Assembly (NCBI GenBank): GCA_000827325.1
Contig: KN832892.1
Location: forward strand, 124,001-188,000
Length of the DNA: 64,000 nt
Source of the DNA: Oidiodendron maius Zn
Taxonomy: Eukaryota > Ascomycota > Leotiomycetes > Myxotrichaceae
Direction of reading: 5' to 3'
Positions 46,001-57,186 of the stretch are shown piece after piece (positions within the stretch are counted from its first letter, which is position 1; each line of letters starts with the position of its first letter). Position numbers and translations under genes: made by a program. The notes under the pieces are model-generated. The model had not been told where the DNA came from. It did no database searches and saw only the letters and a program-made list of their open reading frames with translations.

Positions 46001-46609
46001 GAGGTACCCCAAATCGTCAGAGCAGCATTAGCGCTCTTGAATTGCCGCCGTACGGGAGCAGGAATTGCGCTATTCGGACAACACCAAGCGGGAAGGACAT
46101 GGCCATTCTTGTCTGATTGGCAAGCATCAAGAATGCCTGAGGCAATGGAAGTTAACGGTCCCACATTCGAGAGCGTCGTTACGAGAATACCTGTCGTTGA
46201 TGAGCTCCTTGTGATCAAGATGCTGCAAAGCCTTCAGGATGAGCAAGTCTTGCTGAATAAACATGTTCATGCGCCTCACGATATTATGGTCAGAGAAATG
46301 AACAAAAGAGAAGGCAATGCTGGAGATGTAATGGAAGAGGTCCTGCGCAGGCAGGTTTTCAATTGGCTTCCGGGAGGAGCTCTGACGTGGAAGAGGTTAC
46401 AAGTGGTTTCAATGATAAGTCGTACAGATGTCGGAATTTTATGGAATTGTAGCATGCCAGCGCGAGATGAAGTGCAAGTGCATGCGAGTTGGGACAGCGC
46501 CCAACTCAAAAAGACAGAGATGGATGAGTTGCTGAAAGAGCTGGTAGACTTGATAGAACAACTGGCTGATCGAGAGACTTGGTTGAAGAGAGTTGTGGAC
46601 TTGAAGTAG
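43097..46609 (+). CDS. NRPS-like enzyme, A-T-C architecture
   Basis: One uninterrupted frame of 1170 residues. Adenylation domain (about residues 20-560): LFTSGTTSLPKGVPHS near 213, DEYGLSESGP near 352, HWIKTGDRA, GRYKDLVIRGGEKIAPSTIEE near 454 and KTPSGKVQK near 547. Carrier domain (about 575-650): VRDFADSLMISRF, with the serine that would carry phosphopantetheine. Condensation-type domain (about 690-1165): MSHHSTYDGIS holds the HHxxxDG catalytic motif. It should activate a carboxylic or amino acid as the AMP ester, load it on the carrier, and pass it to an acceptor via the C domain. The A domain is closer to acyl-CoA-synthetase-like ones, so the substrate may not be an amino acid. There are no introns, unlike its neighbours. 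No stops or lost motifs. It may be a stand-alone pathway or belong with the permease. Confidence 0.88.
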   Translation: MGDAGNIQPSELFGRPLPKPPTVHDLLTDSAKSHGSKIAVACLHQKSNYLSSMSGCDASKSNHLRWSFVELLRASHAMAIALADGGVKPGDVILAYVANGIEFHIIMRAALELNCPFAPLNPKTVENAKETKHYLNVLKPAVVMVPDRVISQSIIQSAPAEIERAKILLVYDGDCVTERWKDICSFVKNTSGRNSAIDSLQVKRNMEDVVLILFTSGTTSLPKGVPHSNTSLATIFINTHEVMKLDSSRVSGNHAPLSHGLGIIFFGMFHFAGAKVVHPSDSYDAGAGLAAIREEGVTDIPGVPAMILAMLEHPDFKKTDTSGLKCIVMGATDILPEHFRRCTKELKAAEAMDEYGLSESGPVWMAPPEQTPDESYPLLGAMLRVCDPETGDVLSRGEAGELHLGGPQIITRYLLGESQDAEKANSCFYDDNYGHWIKTGDRAVMAENGLTKILGRYKDLVIRGGEKIAPSTIEEIFAESFGVEAEVVGISDEIAGEMPIAVVKLAPGQELNLPEVREKIIRELGSAFAIEKVIPITDLGMEDYPKTPSGKVQKGRLRDMVAKHLQDEQDKETIGRSPTYGSIETLSRLWVEFLGIHSTSLTPQTSVRDFADSLMISRFCAKLRRTTGQVMALQQVLNHPTIEAQAALLSASLSTQKDGYSDIAAEHDGPLEMHHIAHVASNSVQFESIERLSQEVLSPLGLAWDDVEDIVPMHGNLARILICQRPQSHNHRHAWLVRDSTVPDVASAIKKALTNHPIMRSMAIRPDHVGTLHVILRPTDKFFSHCVKIVDPVEDSNALDYLEYNNLEVDYAADPGPMYKVLVTEVKEENCVGIVWMSHHSTYDGISVPLFLEDVDAALVAPNAKLTTRVPYTAWAKSYHNLRDSESAKGSISWNADRLSGISKQQNALFPFARVPGMFKGNSDGWIDLSTGKPGPKREMLDDFDGARGFAQRAHLRDARQLKADHGIEVPQIVRAALALLNCRRTGAGIALFGQHQAGRTWPFLSDWQASRMPEAMEVNGPTFESVVTRIPVVDELLVIKMLQSLQDEQVLLNKHVHAPHDIMVREMNKREGNAGDVMEEVLRRQVFNWLPGGALTWKRLQVVSMISRTDVGILWNCSMPARDEVQVHASWDSAQLKKTEMDELLKELVDLIEQLADRETWLKRVVDLK

Positions 46610-46944
46610 AATCTTATGTCCGAGCGCTCTCTTATGCCATCAACTATATTATTCTGGAAAAATTGGCGCGGAGATTGAGGTTTCTAGCTCGAAGTTTTCA
46701 GATGGAAATGCCGGGGGAAATTTTATTAGAGTAAGATTTTCAACACATACGGTTCTCCCCTCCCCCTCAAATCTTTTCAACAATCATCCTTAGATTTTTG
46801 CCAATATTAAAATTAGAACCTGATTATATTTCTTAACATACAAAATGACAATTCAGAATCTGTGCTAAGGATGTAGGATATGCATTCTATCTAGAGCCTT
46901 TCGGATCTTGCATACAACGTAAATCAAAGGCATGCAAGTTCCAA
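46610..46944. other. Intergenic between convergent genes
   Basis: AT-rich, 335 bp; holds both 3' ends only. Confidence 0.5.
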
Positions 46945-48959
46945 TTATATCTCAACAATTGGACCAGTGTATGTCTTCCTTGCCGACACGAAATAATATA
47001 CCGTCGAGAAGATCACCGTTGCTCCTAACATAAGACTGCTATAGTTCATACTTGAAGCAGTGGGGTTGTTGACAGATGGCCAGAAACTGAAAAACAAAAC
47101 CACGATCATAAACACACAGCCGATAACGTTCACAATTGTCCCAAAAGGCTCCGGGACACGCATTGGGCCCCACACTAGGTTATCGCAGTCGGTGTTGCCG
47201 AGATCGCTATCCACTTCGAAGTCCATCTTTATCTTCCCGGTAACCCGACGCCAGAGAAGAAGAGTATTGCCGAGCAGGTAGGTCGTAAATAGGCCGTTGA
47301 TCGTAAGTGAAATAACATCGCTGAAAGCAGCATTCGAGCCGATATTGATAAGAGCAAGTAAGCACGAAATTGTAGCCGTGAGTGCAACCGCAAATATAGG
47401 AATCGAGGTCTTCGAATCAACCTATCATTTTATGTCAGCTAAGCTTTAAAAGATAAAGAGTATCAAACTTGCCTTGCTCAAATATTGCCACCCAGGTAAA
47501 CCTCGATCACGAGCGAAAGACCAAGCCATACGGGAAGCTCCGGCAGTAATAGAGATAAGCGCCGAGAATGCAAGCAGGATTATGATAGCAATCATGGCAT
47601 TTGCTCCTCCATTTGCCCCCACGGCCTGTTGAAATATTGTCATGAACGGGGCTGCACTGGCGAAGACAACGTCCGGATCGCCGAGTCGAAACAATGTGGC
47701 GAGCAGCATGCCGAATCCAAGAGCTCCGTTCAACACAATACTGAATATGATCGCCCATGGAACAACGACAGCAGCATTATGAACTTCTTCCGACATCTAA
47801 ATAGAAGTCAGTACGCCAGGGCGCTGATGAATGGGTGAGGGGAAGCACTTACGTGGACAGCACCGTCAGCACCGAGAAAGTTCCAAGTTGTTGCTACCAA
47901 TCCAACCATGAACGATACACCCATGGTTGGCCATCCACCTCCATTTACGAATACAGTGAAAACATCCGTCGCGTCGCCATGAGGCCCCATGCTGACCAAA
48001 GGGATAAGAATCGCAAAGAATCCAAGGACGTGTAAAATAAGGACCAAGCCTTCAACTTTCGGAAGGAGACTGCTCACGACGGTATTCACGAAAACAGCAA
48101 CTAATACAACCGCCCAGAACATTAAAGTTGCTTGCCATGGCTTCGGCGAGTAGCTTGTGCTGTTTAACGCCGAGATGCCCTGGATGAGTGATGCGTTGAG
48201 AAATCCAACTCCTGCAACAGCGGATTGCCAGCCGACGACATTCATCCAGCCTAGGGGTTTCGTCTTAGCTCAGAATGAAATAACAAGATCACCAGAAGAT
48301 ACTAACCGACGAGGTAACTTAGATATCTCCGCGATCCTGGTGGCGCCAGCATTGATACCCAGTGATATTGGCCTCCGGAAGTAGGTGCCCTACACAACAG
48401 TCAGCAGGCATATTACAAGCATACCATAGCAGACGTACATGGAAGCCAGTTCCCCCATTGTTGTAAAAGCACAGAGGATGCCGATCCAGGCAATTATAAA
48501 GGAATAGACCGTGCCTGCGTAGCCGCCATTTTCGAACAATCCGCCCAAGGTCCTAGATTTAGTTTAGCAAACATATTGCACGAAGACAGAGAACAAAGAG
48601 CTGCCTGTGGGTGAATACATACATGAGTTCAGCTTCCCAGGTAATCAAGATGGTACAGCTGAATCCCAACATGGACATGAAGCCGAACCGGCGCTACAGT
48701 CAAGAACATCTGGTTAGCTGCTGCTTCGTTTCCTGAAAAGAGAGCTATTCCAGACAAAGCTCATGTACAATCATACCTTCAACACCGGCTGCTTTCCCAC
48801 TCGTCTGAGCCCCGCGTCATCACGCTCCGCAATAGACTGCATCTTGAAGTAGGTAACATCGCCGACTGCAGCCTCGACCGACGACGGCTCTTCTTTGTTA
48901 TCCCGAATGACATCCATCTCAATGCTAGGCCGAATGGTATCCATCTCAACATTGGCCAT
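46945..48959 (-). CDS. Amino-acid/GABA permease (APC family)
   Basis: A multi-exon gene, start ATG at 48959. After a charged N-terminus (MANVEMDTIR) the exons give FGFMSMLGFSCTIL, GLFENGGYAGTVYSF with CAFTTMGELASM, then APTSGGQYHWVSMLAPP (the signature of the fungal AmAT/GABA permease group), WMNVVGWQSAVAG, MSEEVHNAAVVVPWAI, ITAGASRMAWSFARDRGLPG, SKTSIPIFAVALTATIS and a C-terminus KTYTGPIVEI. About 12 membrane spans are expected. Such permeases import amino acids, GABA or choline at the plasma membrane by proton symport. All introns checked have GT-AG ends and keep frame. It converges with the NRPS-like gene; feeding it with precursor is possible but not shown. Confidence 0.88.
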
Positions 48960-50607
48960 GACTAGAGCAGAACATGCAAATTCCTCGTCGAATTCGTTGT
49001 GAAGGAAGATACACAATGATGGAAAAAGAAGCTGGTGTGATACAAAAAAGGAGCACAGGGTCGAGAGTGGTCCAGGAATGTGTTTTCTTGCGTGACTGAG
49101 TAGAATATAGCCGGTACTGCGTATACTTAATCTATTAGCTCTGCGAGCCACGTGGGAAATGGAGTTCCGCTGCAAGCGACTGGTTGTTTTGGACCTGGAA
49201 ATAACAAGCCCCTGAATACCCCGATGTCTGGCTGGGGAGTGTGAAGCAATGCAAGGGAAGAAAAAAGGCCGAGCTGAATATTGGATGGGGGGGGGTTAAT
49301 TGGGACTCGGAGACTTCGGCTAGACAGGTGAAAGATGCTTTGCTACAAAAAGAACATCTTCGGTCCTGCAAGCTACGAAACGGGCCTCCCGCTCCCTCGC
49401 TCCCGTTTTTGGGGGGGGACTCGTAGTCGTGGAGTGGAATAAGCAAAAGGCTTGGCACGGTCTGGGCGTTTATCTTCAGCCAATTATGCCGGGCGGGGAG
49501 TACGTGAAAACTACTGTACTCCGTACTCGCGTCGAGTCTGGCCTCTGGAACCAACCCCCATGCCCGGAAGCCCAGGCCGGTTCCCCTGTGTTATGCCTTC
49601 CACGGCACTACCGCTAGACTATGATGTGGCCGCCAAGACCCCAATCTCGCTCAATTTAGTGAGTATTCCTAGTAGTAGAGGGGTCAAAAAATGCAGTAAC
49701 CCGCATGGGTTACACGAGGGAAGCAGCCAGTGTAACGCCTTCTTACCCCCGCCAGTTAACCCCCACCCATGCCATATTTCTTAGTGCAGCACAGCAGAGG
49801 AGTTATTGAAATGCAACGTATGCAGTACAGGCGACCGAATCCTCCCGAGTCCCCAAGTCAAATGAGGCTTTAGCGAGACAGTAAAAATCTACTAGAAGAT
49901 AAGATTTGAAAACTTAATAAGAAATCAGAACTAAACAGAAGCTTCTTTAAACTAGTAAATAAGATATGCGATATCAATTACTCTTCTAAGCGGCATGCAT
50001 AAATACTCGTGCGAGTAGGAAGCCTGTACCCTATACTAGATTCTACTATCAAGTTTGTACGTGAGAGTGAAGCACTTCTCTAATTTGTTCCAGCAGAACC
50101 TAGCAAGGGGGTACAGACTTTCTGGCCACGCAAGTGCCGATCTCTGTACGATGCGACATAAAGATCGTACCATAAAAACTCCCCTGTAGCCTGTACTTCA
50201 AATCACATCTCTCCAGACCTTGTCCTCTTGGATCTCCCCGGTGTGCACTGGCCATGCCTTCTACTGTAGACGTGATTTAAATCTCACCACAGGGGGTACA
50301 ACTAGGGCCTCCCCCCTCAAATCCAGGAAGAATTTCAGTAATATAGCAGTCCACCAGGTCTGGATGCATGTGCGTTTGAAAAGCGCCAGGCCTTCCGAGA
50401 GGACTTTCTGCCTGCCTAAAATCGCCTAAAATCATGCCAAAATCTGAGGCGTCCAGCCACGCACGGTTCCAAGTGTCGCAACCGATAACATTGAGCGTTC
50501 TCTTGTAGACGGTGGTCTTCGGATTTGAGAGTCCCTTTCAAAGGACTGACTCCCTTAAGGCGTCCATTCTGCGGCCGTCGTGAGAGACAGAGACACGAAC
50601 AGAAAGA
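48960..50607. other. Intergenic between divergent membrane-protein genes
   Basis: 1.65 kb without a supported gene. It contains poly-G/poly-C runs near 49290 and 49410 and an AT-rich stretch around 49880-50000. Presumably two promoters. Confidence 0.45.
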
Positions 50608-51943
50608 ATGCCTCCTCTTGTTTTGCGCCAGATGCAAGACAGCGCGCTCAACCATGGACCGGCCATCAACAATATTGCGTGGGTGCTACTCGTCACCAGT
50701 GCCTTGTTCATTTTGACGCGGGTCGTGGTAAAATGGGCCATTTCGAAGAAGTTTGAAATTGAGGAGATCATGATCATTATGTCCTTAGTGAGTACCTTTT
50801 TTTGGTTGTCGTGGCCCCTTTGGCATAAAGTGGATGGATCATAGGTACTAATAAGGGAGATAGACGTTTGCAATTGTTCAAACCGTATCTGTGAATATCG
50901 AGGTTTCGAACGGCCTTGGGCAACCCCTCTCAGCCGTCTCGGACAGCCAAATTGTACTTTGGCAAAAGGTATGCGCATTGTGGGATTGTCTAGGAGTTCG
51001 TCATAATACTGACTTTGCGCAGTACTTGTACGCGTCCAACTTATTCTCTATCGCAAGCCAAACACTCTCCAAGCTATCAATTGTGTTCCTGATTCGCCAT
51101 ATCTCCCCCGTCGTCTTACACGAAAGACTGGCATTAGCGACTGGCTGTTTGACCATTGTGTGGTGCTTCACATCGGTTTTTGTGCTTCTATTTCAATGTC
51201 ACCTACCACAGCCGTGGAACATCATTAACAATAAATGCATCGACCTCAAAGCTGCATGGAATTACATCAATGCATTCAACATTTTACTTGAAGCTGTTCT
51301 TCTAGTGCTACCTTTGTTGATTATATGGGGGGTTAATGTTCAGATCAAGCGCAAGATCGTGATTGTAGGAGTTTTTTGGAGTCGAATTTTGTAAGTCAAC
51401 ATGGTTCTTTTCTCCATCTCTGCCAAGCTATGCATCTACTAATGGTTACACAGAGTGGTTGCAGCAATTGTCTGGCAAGCTATAAGATTTAACTTTTCCG
51501 AAACCCCCGCTGGCCCTACATCTATGAACTGGCTCACCACAATCGCCACTATGTTGGTTGAGAACATCTCCATCATTACGGCCTGCGTTCCTTATCTCAA
51601 GCCTTTTCTTGAAAGTCTCGAGTCTGGACTTATCCGAAACGACGATTTACGACGTCGCGGGGAAATCACAGGAGCGGGACGTTACGCAACCTACGGGTCT
51701 GGAAAGCGATCGCAGCATTCAATGAAGGACAGCGAGGCTCCAGCTCAGGACACTACGGCGGTTGAGCTTACTCAGATTGGCAAAGATCCCAGTGCGCGGA
51801 CGGTGGCATCAGTCACAGTAGGCGCGAGAAGCAGTGGAGACAGCCAAGGGAGCAGGGTTAAGATGATCACGCAAACTAAGACCTGGGTAGTGGACGACAC
51901 AGCGACCGATATGTCCTCTCAGAATCCATACCATGTACAGTAG
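50608..51943 (+). CDS. Rhodopsin-domain (Pth11-related) integral membrane protein
   Basis: Four exons, 50608-50787, 50864-50968, 51023-51390 and 51454-51943, give 380 residues with consistent phases. There are about seven hydrophobic segments, among them WVLLVTSALFILTRVVVKWA, the IEEIMIIMSL region, LYASNLFSIASQTLSKLSIV, WCFTSVFVLLFQCH, AWNYINAFNILLEAVLLVLP and WLTTIATMLVENISIITACV. This is the order of the fungal rhodopsin-like domain (PF20684) also found in Pth11-type receptors and in many secondary-metabolite clusters. The cytosolic tail is polar and Ser/Thr-rich. The function of the family is mostly unknown; receptor or transport roles are proposed. The gene looks intact. Confidence 0.85.
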
Positions 51944-53499
51944 ACCGATTGTATTGTAATAAAAAGTAGATGCGCATGTACCTAGAATTAAACGACTTGT
52001 TACTATTATCTAGTTATTACTGTAATGTGCCACGATTTGACTGTAATTTTCAGATCGTAGCTCTCCGGCTGCCGTCTTGTGTGGTAAATACCCCCGGAAG
52101 TGCATCATCCCCTCTTTTTTTATCCACCTCCATTGGGTCACGACCTGCAGGTGACAGGCATCTCATAGACTGCTGCACTGAACCCCTACTACGATAAACC
52201 AAGCAAAGCAAAGGAAGTGTCGATCTGGTAGGATCGGGAGGAACATTCGAGATTTCTAGCCCCGTAGTGTCGCAACAGCCCATGTTGACTTATTGCATGA
52301 TTTCCAACCGATGGTAACGTATCATATACAGTACGAAGATCCGGGGATGGGTACGTACTAGTATGTCCACAATTTTCTAAACTTCTTAGTGACACGAGGT
52401 GTTTTGATTTACAATGCATACGTGTACATCGTCTTGTCTACAGTATTTTCTACCAATAGGAGATGAATCCGAAACTGTGCCGTGCGCCGTATTTTTCTCT
52501 CTCCCAATGGTAGACCATTGTAGGCCTTGTAAATGCAGTATCCTAGATCTCTTGCCCGACAACTAGGCCCAAGAGAGACGCTGGCCGCTGTCTACTGGTA
52601 GTGAAATAGGCACTTCTAGAACTCATGCATGATGCATGTGCCTCGCGCCGACATACAGTCTGCATCACGAATTCCTGTATCCCCTGGTGGTATTAGTGTT
52701 CTCGCTTAGAGATCACCAATTGAAACACATACCTATGAATCGGCTTGGTTTCCTAAAGGCTCCCGAAAGGCCGAAGAGAGTGGTATTTCAAGCTTGCGCA
52801 GGACCCATTTCGCTTCATCCTACATATGCGAGGGAATTCATGGATTATTGCAAGGTCAATAAGATTACCCTGAAGCCACTCTAGGCTTTCAACTGCTTTT
52901 CTACCGGTATGTAATCCTTGCATCGGGGTCCCAACTTTCTGCTGTATGCATCGCTCGGGATTTGAGTCGCCGGTGCAATCGCTCTTATCGCTGGGGCATT
53001 GAATTTGAGGATTTTGCATTGGTTGGTTCGAATACGCCACCAAGCCGCGAGCATCTAGGCCGTAACAACACCCTGTAGGAGCACAATCCATGGAATACAA
53101 TAGAAGCCAATATTTCATGCAAGTGGAAAGTCTAAGAGCTTAGGTTCCGGCTAGGTATCTCCCAGACGGTTCAAGCCGTAGAAGTTACAGTATTGAAGAT
53201 CTAAGCCAGGGAAAGAGAGCGGCAGGATGCAGCATACACTTGAAACGGCGGTGTAGAAATAAAACTTCACGTGTATAGAAGAGCTCCGCAATGATACAGT
53301 ACAGTAAAATTGAACTTGTTCTCAGAAATCTCAGATATTGTATCTCAGGAGTTTTTCACGGCTGTTCAAGCACGTGATTCATTTTGGCGCTAGTTACTAC
53401 TCCATTCGTAAGCCGGAACCTCAGATAATCACGATAAACTTAACCGTCAATGCATGATCTGTACGGCTCTTGAACCATCCGCTTTCCGTACCCTTCAGC
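51944..53499. other. Intergenic, one small cysteine-rich frame
   Basis: Apart from the small frame at 52753-53118 (minus), nothing is recognised in 1.55 kb. Confidence 0.4.
52753..53118 (-). CDS. Possible small cysteine-rich protein
   Basis: A 121-codon frame starting MKYWLLLYSMDCAPTGCC, with further cysteines in QIQCPSDKSDC and RCIQQK. The hydrophobic N-terminus is short for a signal peptide, and the C-terminal half looks non-coding (overlapping a plus-strand frame). The true gene might be shorter or spliced. No family recognised; chance is possible. Confidence 0.25.
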   Translation of the reverse strand: MKYWLLLYSMDCAPTGCCYGLDARGLVAYSNQPMQNPQIQCPSDKSDCTGDSNPERCIQQKVGTPMQGLHTGRKAVESLEWLQGNLIDLAIIHEFPRICRMKRNGSCASLKYHSLRPFGSL

Positions 53500-54302
53500 A
53501 TGTCTCTCAAACTCCATGAACTCACCACCGATGCAGAGTTCGGTCCCGTTGTTGCAGTCGAAACCGAAGCTTTTAATGATCCCTTTTTCGGATTTTGGCA
53601 GGTATTCTATGGCGGCACGTCGCAAGAGGAATTTTGTGCCCGCCAAGCATCCTGGCATAAAGACGACCCCAGTAGCAACTGGATCTACGTGACGGACGAA
53701 GAGACAGGAAGCGTAATCGGCGGGGCACAATGGAATATTTATAAAGAAAGTCCTTACGCCAAGGAAACAGCGATGCTGACGCCGTACTGGATACCTGAAG
53801 GTATATTGAAATGTGTTAGCTGTGATGGCCTCTTCACACTGACGGTTCACTATGGCAGGTACCTTCAAAGACATAGGAGGTCAACTTCTCCATGCTTTCC
53901 TGAGCTACCGCCCTACGCGGATGAACGAACCCCATATATGTGAGGCTATTTCCCAAGAAGGCTTTGATTGCATTGTGGAAGGCTAACTTTGTGTCGTCTC
54001 GGTCCACAGTACTAAACTTTTGCTTCACACATCCTAAGCATCGACGCCGTGGCGTTGGCCGGCTGTTAATGGAATGGGGGACTAAAAAGGCTGATGAGTT
54101 GGGCTTGCCGTCATATATAGAAGCTACGGATATTGGACTTAAACTGTATGAAGAATGCGGGTTTAAGGTGGAAGGGGAGCTTGATTTGGATGCTACCACG
54201 GAGAATCCGTCTGAAGAATTTACCAAGTTGCGAGAGAAACTTGGGTGTCCTATCCACGGATGGTTCATGCGTAGACCAAAGTATGGAAAGCACGAGCAAT
54301 AG
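53500..54302 (+). CDS. GNAT N-acetyltransferase
   Basis: Three exons, 53500-53800, 53859-53939 and 54010-54302, give 224 residues; all phases agree. The acetyl-CoA loop is HPKHRRRGVGRLLMEW (R-x-x-G-x-G/A), followed by ADELGLPSYIEATDIGLKLY and the GF-type strand end CGFKVEG. The N-terminal half, with FGFWQVFYGG and VIGGAQWNIYKES, fits the fungal GNAT branch common near biosynthetic clusters. It would acetylate an amine, perhaps a pathway intermediate or a toxic product. The next gene, on the same strand 208 bp downstream, is the alpha-oxoamine synthase, whose product carries a free amine. That link is inference. Confidence 0.85.
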
Positions 54303-54510
54303 ATCCTCTACATTGAATTTTGGCCGTTGCTACTGAAAAGCTTTACTTCTTTTACCTCTCCATGTGTCGTATGCCAGGAAGAAAAATGGATATGACGCCG
54401 AGGCAGAGCACGTGATATTAGAAAATTTATAAAATCTTGAACGAATCATTTTTATCCTCCTTTTTACCCTTTTAATCCTATTGCTTAAAATCCATAAACA
54501 AATTTTCATC

Positions 54511-56029
54511 ATGTATTCTGACTTGATGTTAAAAACATGGCTGCAGGAGCATACCCTTCAATCTCAGGCCATGAAGAATGAGCCTGCTTTCTTTCGCAAT
54601 CTCGAGCAAGCTTTGGACGTTCGACGCGCTGGCCATGGACTTATGACTGCAAAGCCACGATGGGACAAAAGCGTCATAGACTGGACAACTAGCGACTTTC
54701 TCTCACTTAACCGCTCTGGCCGCATTCGAGAAGCTTTCTTCGAGGAGATAGCTCGCCATGACAATTTTGAACTCAGTGCATCCGGTTCTCGTGTTCAGTA
54801 TGGGAATTACGATTATCTCAAAGAAGTAGAGAGCGAGGTGGCGGACTTCTTCGGCGCCGAAACAGCATATATTACTCACACGGGATTTCACGCCAATGTC
54901 AGTGCTGTGGCAACTGTCCCGTTACCTGGGGACGCTATTCTCTACGATGAGCTTGTCCATGCAAGCACTCATGAAGGGATGAAGCTCAGTGTAGCAGCCC
55001 ACAAGATCTCTTTCCTTCACAACGACGTCGATTCTCTTCATGATGCCCTGACCTCCCTTCGAGATTCGCACCCTGCGTTCAAATCGGGAGCACAATCCAT
55101 CCTTATCTGTGTCGAGTCTATTTACAGCATGAAGGGTGATGTTTGTCCTATCAAGGCTTTTATTGATGTTACAAAAGAACTCTTTCCTCTTGGCAACGCA
55201 CAATTCATCATTGATGAGGCTCATAGCGTTGGGATCTTAGGACCAAATGGAAGAGGCTTAATATCATTATTGGGCCTCGAGAAAGAAATCGCCATTCGAA
55301 TCCATGTCTGCAGCAAAGCTCTAGCGTCTACTGGAGGTAGGTTATCATTTCAACTTCTTTTGACTGTGATTTGAAAAGTTCAGCACTTATACCATGTCCC
55401 AGGGGTTATTCTGTGTAACAAGACAGTGCGAAGAGTGCTTATACATCAGGGGAAATACATTACCAGTAGTGGAGCCCCTTCCTTCCCTATGGTTGCTTCA
55501 ATTCGAGCTGGAATTGGCCTACTAAGGAATGGTGAAACGAAGAAGGTACAAACTCTTTCTCTTACATCTAGTGAAGCCAACTAACCCCCTTTTCCCCTGT
55601 TATCAGGCCCAAGACGACATTCAGCATATCGTAAAGTATTTTTTTGAGACTCTCACATCAAACCCAATATGGGAAGAAGCCGCGGATGAAGGTCTTCTCT
55701 CATGTCCACTTTCTGATGACTGGGAAGCTCGGCCATATGTCACCCACATTGTGCCTATTTTCACACGCCCGGGTCATGAACAGTATTTGTTTTTTCACTT
55801 GGTACTTCGTAACATGAATGCATATAACATGAGCCCCCCAACCATCCCAAAAGGAACAGCGCTTGTCAGGTTTGTATTTCACGCTCATAATACCAGGGAG
55901 CAGGTCGATACTACAGTTGCAGCTATATGTGATTGGGCACGTGAAATGTTGGATATCGAGAATGGTGAATCTGGGAATACTCTGCCGAGTGCTGCCCGGC
56001 ATGTTTATGCATTACAGGCTGCTTTGTAA
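54511..56029 (+). CDS. Alpha-oxoamine synthase (BioF/SPT-like, PLP)
   Basis: Three exons, 54511-55336, 55403-55545 and 55607-56029, give 463 residues. Fold-type I PLP motifs: SGSRVQYGNYDYLKEVE, the aspartate in FIIDEAHSVGILGPNGRG and the PLP lysine in CSKALASTGG; then TSSGAPSFPM. The size is close to bacterial 8-amino-7-oxononanoate synthase (BioF), shorter than serine palmitoyltransferase subunits or Fum8. The family condenses an acyl thioester with an amino acid, losing CO2, to give an alpha-amino ketone. In fungal clusters with a PKS (fumonisin, sphingofungin) this step releases the polyketide from the synthase. Together with the HR-type PKS 5.5 kb away this is the most informative gene of the cluster. 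The start ATG at 54511 is chosen because the longer frame has no earlier ATG. A biotin-pathway role is the main alternative. Confidence 0.88.
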
Positions 56030-57186
56030 TTAAAATAAAGGCATGTAAAACGTTTGAAGGCGGTACAAAAACTACCATGGGATCCATGGGTAGGTAGCTC
56101 TTTAGGGATGCAAAAGAACGGCAAGAACAATTTGAGTGACCGAAATTGTAATTCGTTTGAAATCGGCCCGATGAATCCGATAGTGATGCCTCGATTATCC
56201 CCTCAGCTGGTGCCAAGAACCTTTGCTTAGCAGCACTCGTACAGTGATTGGCTCCCGCGTTCCAAGTGATGTGTTAATGAAGCGCCAGTCGCGAATAGAC
56301 GATTTACGTTCATGAATATTCCCTCTTACAGTAATTACTGCGACTTTACAGTAGTATCAGAGCAACAGATTTTATTGGTGAAAACCATCTGCTAAGCGAA
56401 GGTCCTGGGCACTAGCCCGAGGGATAGTTCAAAACCAGGAGAATTTGGCAGTTCTTTGAAGAGAGAGTGCGCGGCCCTTTGCGACTAACTGGTACTTCGT
56501 ACTCAGTACCCAATAGGAGGACACAATTGAAACCCTTGTAAAAGCCGAGTGAGATCCGCCATCTTGCTGCAGAACGCCGCCGCATCGAAAATTTCGGAAG
56601 AGCCTTCCACGGCGTGAAATTGTCAGGGGTTTGCTGCAGGGCCGGAAAAGGAAGCCAGGAACGAGATCTCAAGATTATCCATTTACCCGGAAGCTGCCAC
56701 AGCATCTCACTGTATCTTTCTGCATCTCTCTAGCTCTTTTAACCCTTGAAATCTACGTGAAATATACATCGCCGTAAAAGGGCCAGAAGCAAGGCTAGGC
56801 AAGTCCGAGTTCGAGTTTGCCACGAAGTGCTGAGTGAAGACTTAATCTCGGACGTGCCTAACCTTGACCAATAGTTTGCATTAGCATCTGCATATGCAGC
56901 GATAAATTTATTGGCCTGCTCAGCCACCCCTGTAGTCAGCACAGGGAGAACCCATCCGCAGGGACGGTCCGCCGTTTTTGATGACCTTTCGAAAAGCAGG
57001 TCCTTTTTTTGAGATCCCACTCGTTTTTTATCTCTTATCACAATCACACGTGATATGGGATTGGCGTCCCTGTACTTAGGCGTCTCAGCACTTGTACCTT
57101 GAAGTAGCAATTCATCCTCTTTTCGCATTCACACATTCGTCTTTTTTGACACTTTTCTGGGCAGCAATCTACAAATTTTCTTCACA
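56030..57186. other. Intergenic, promoter of MFS gene
   Basis: 1.16 kb, no gene recognised. Minus-strand frames at 56412-56705 and 56739-57128 match nothing. Confidence 0.45.
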
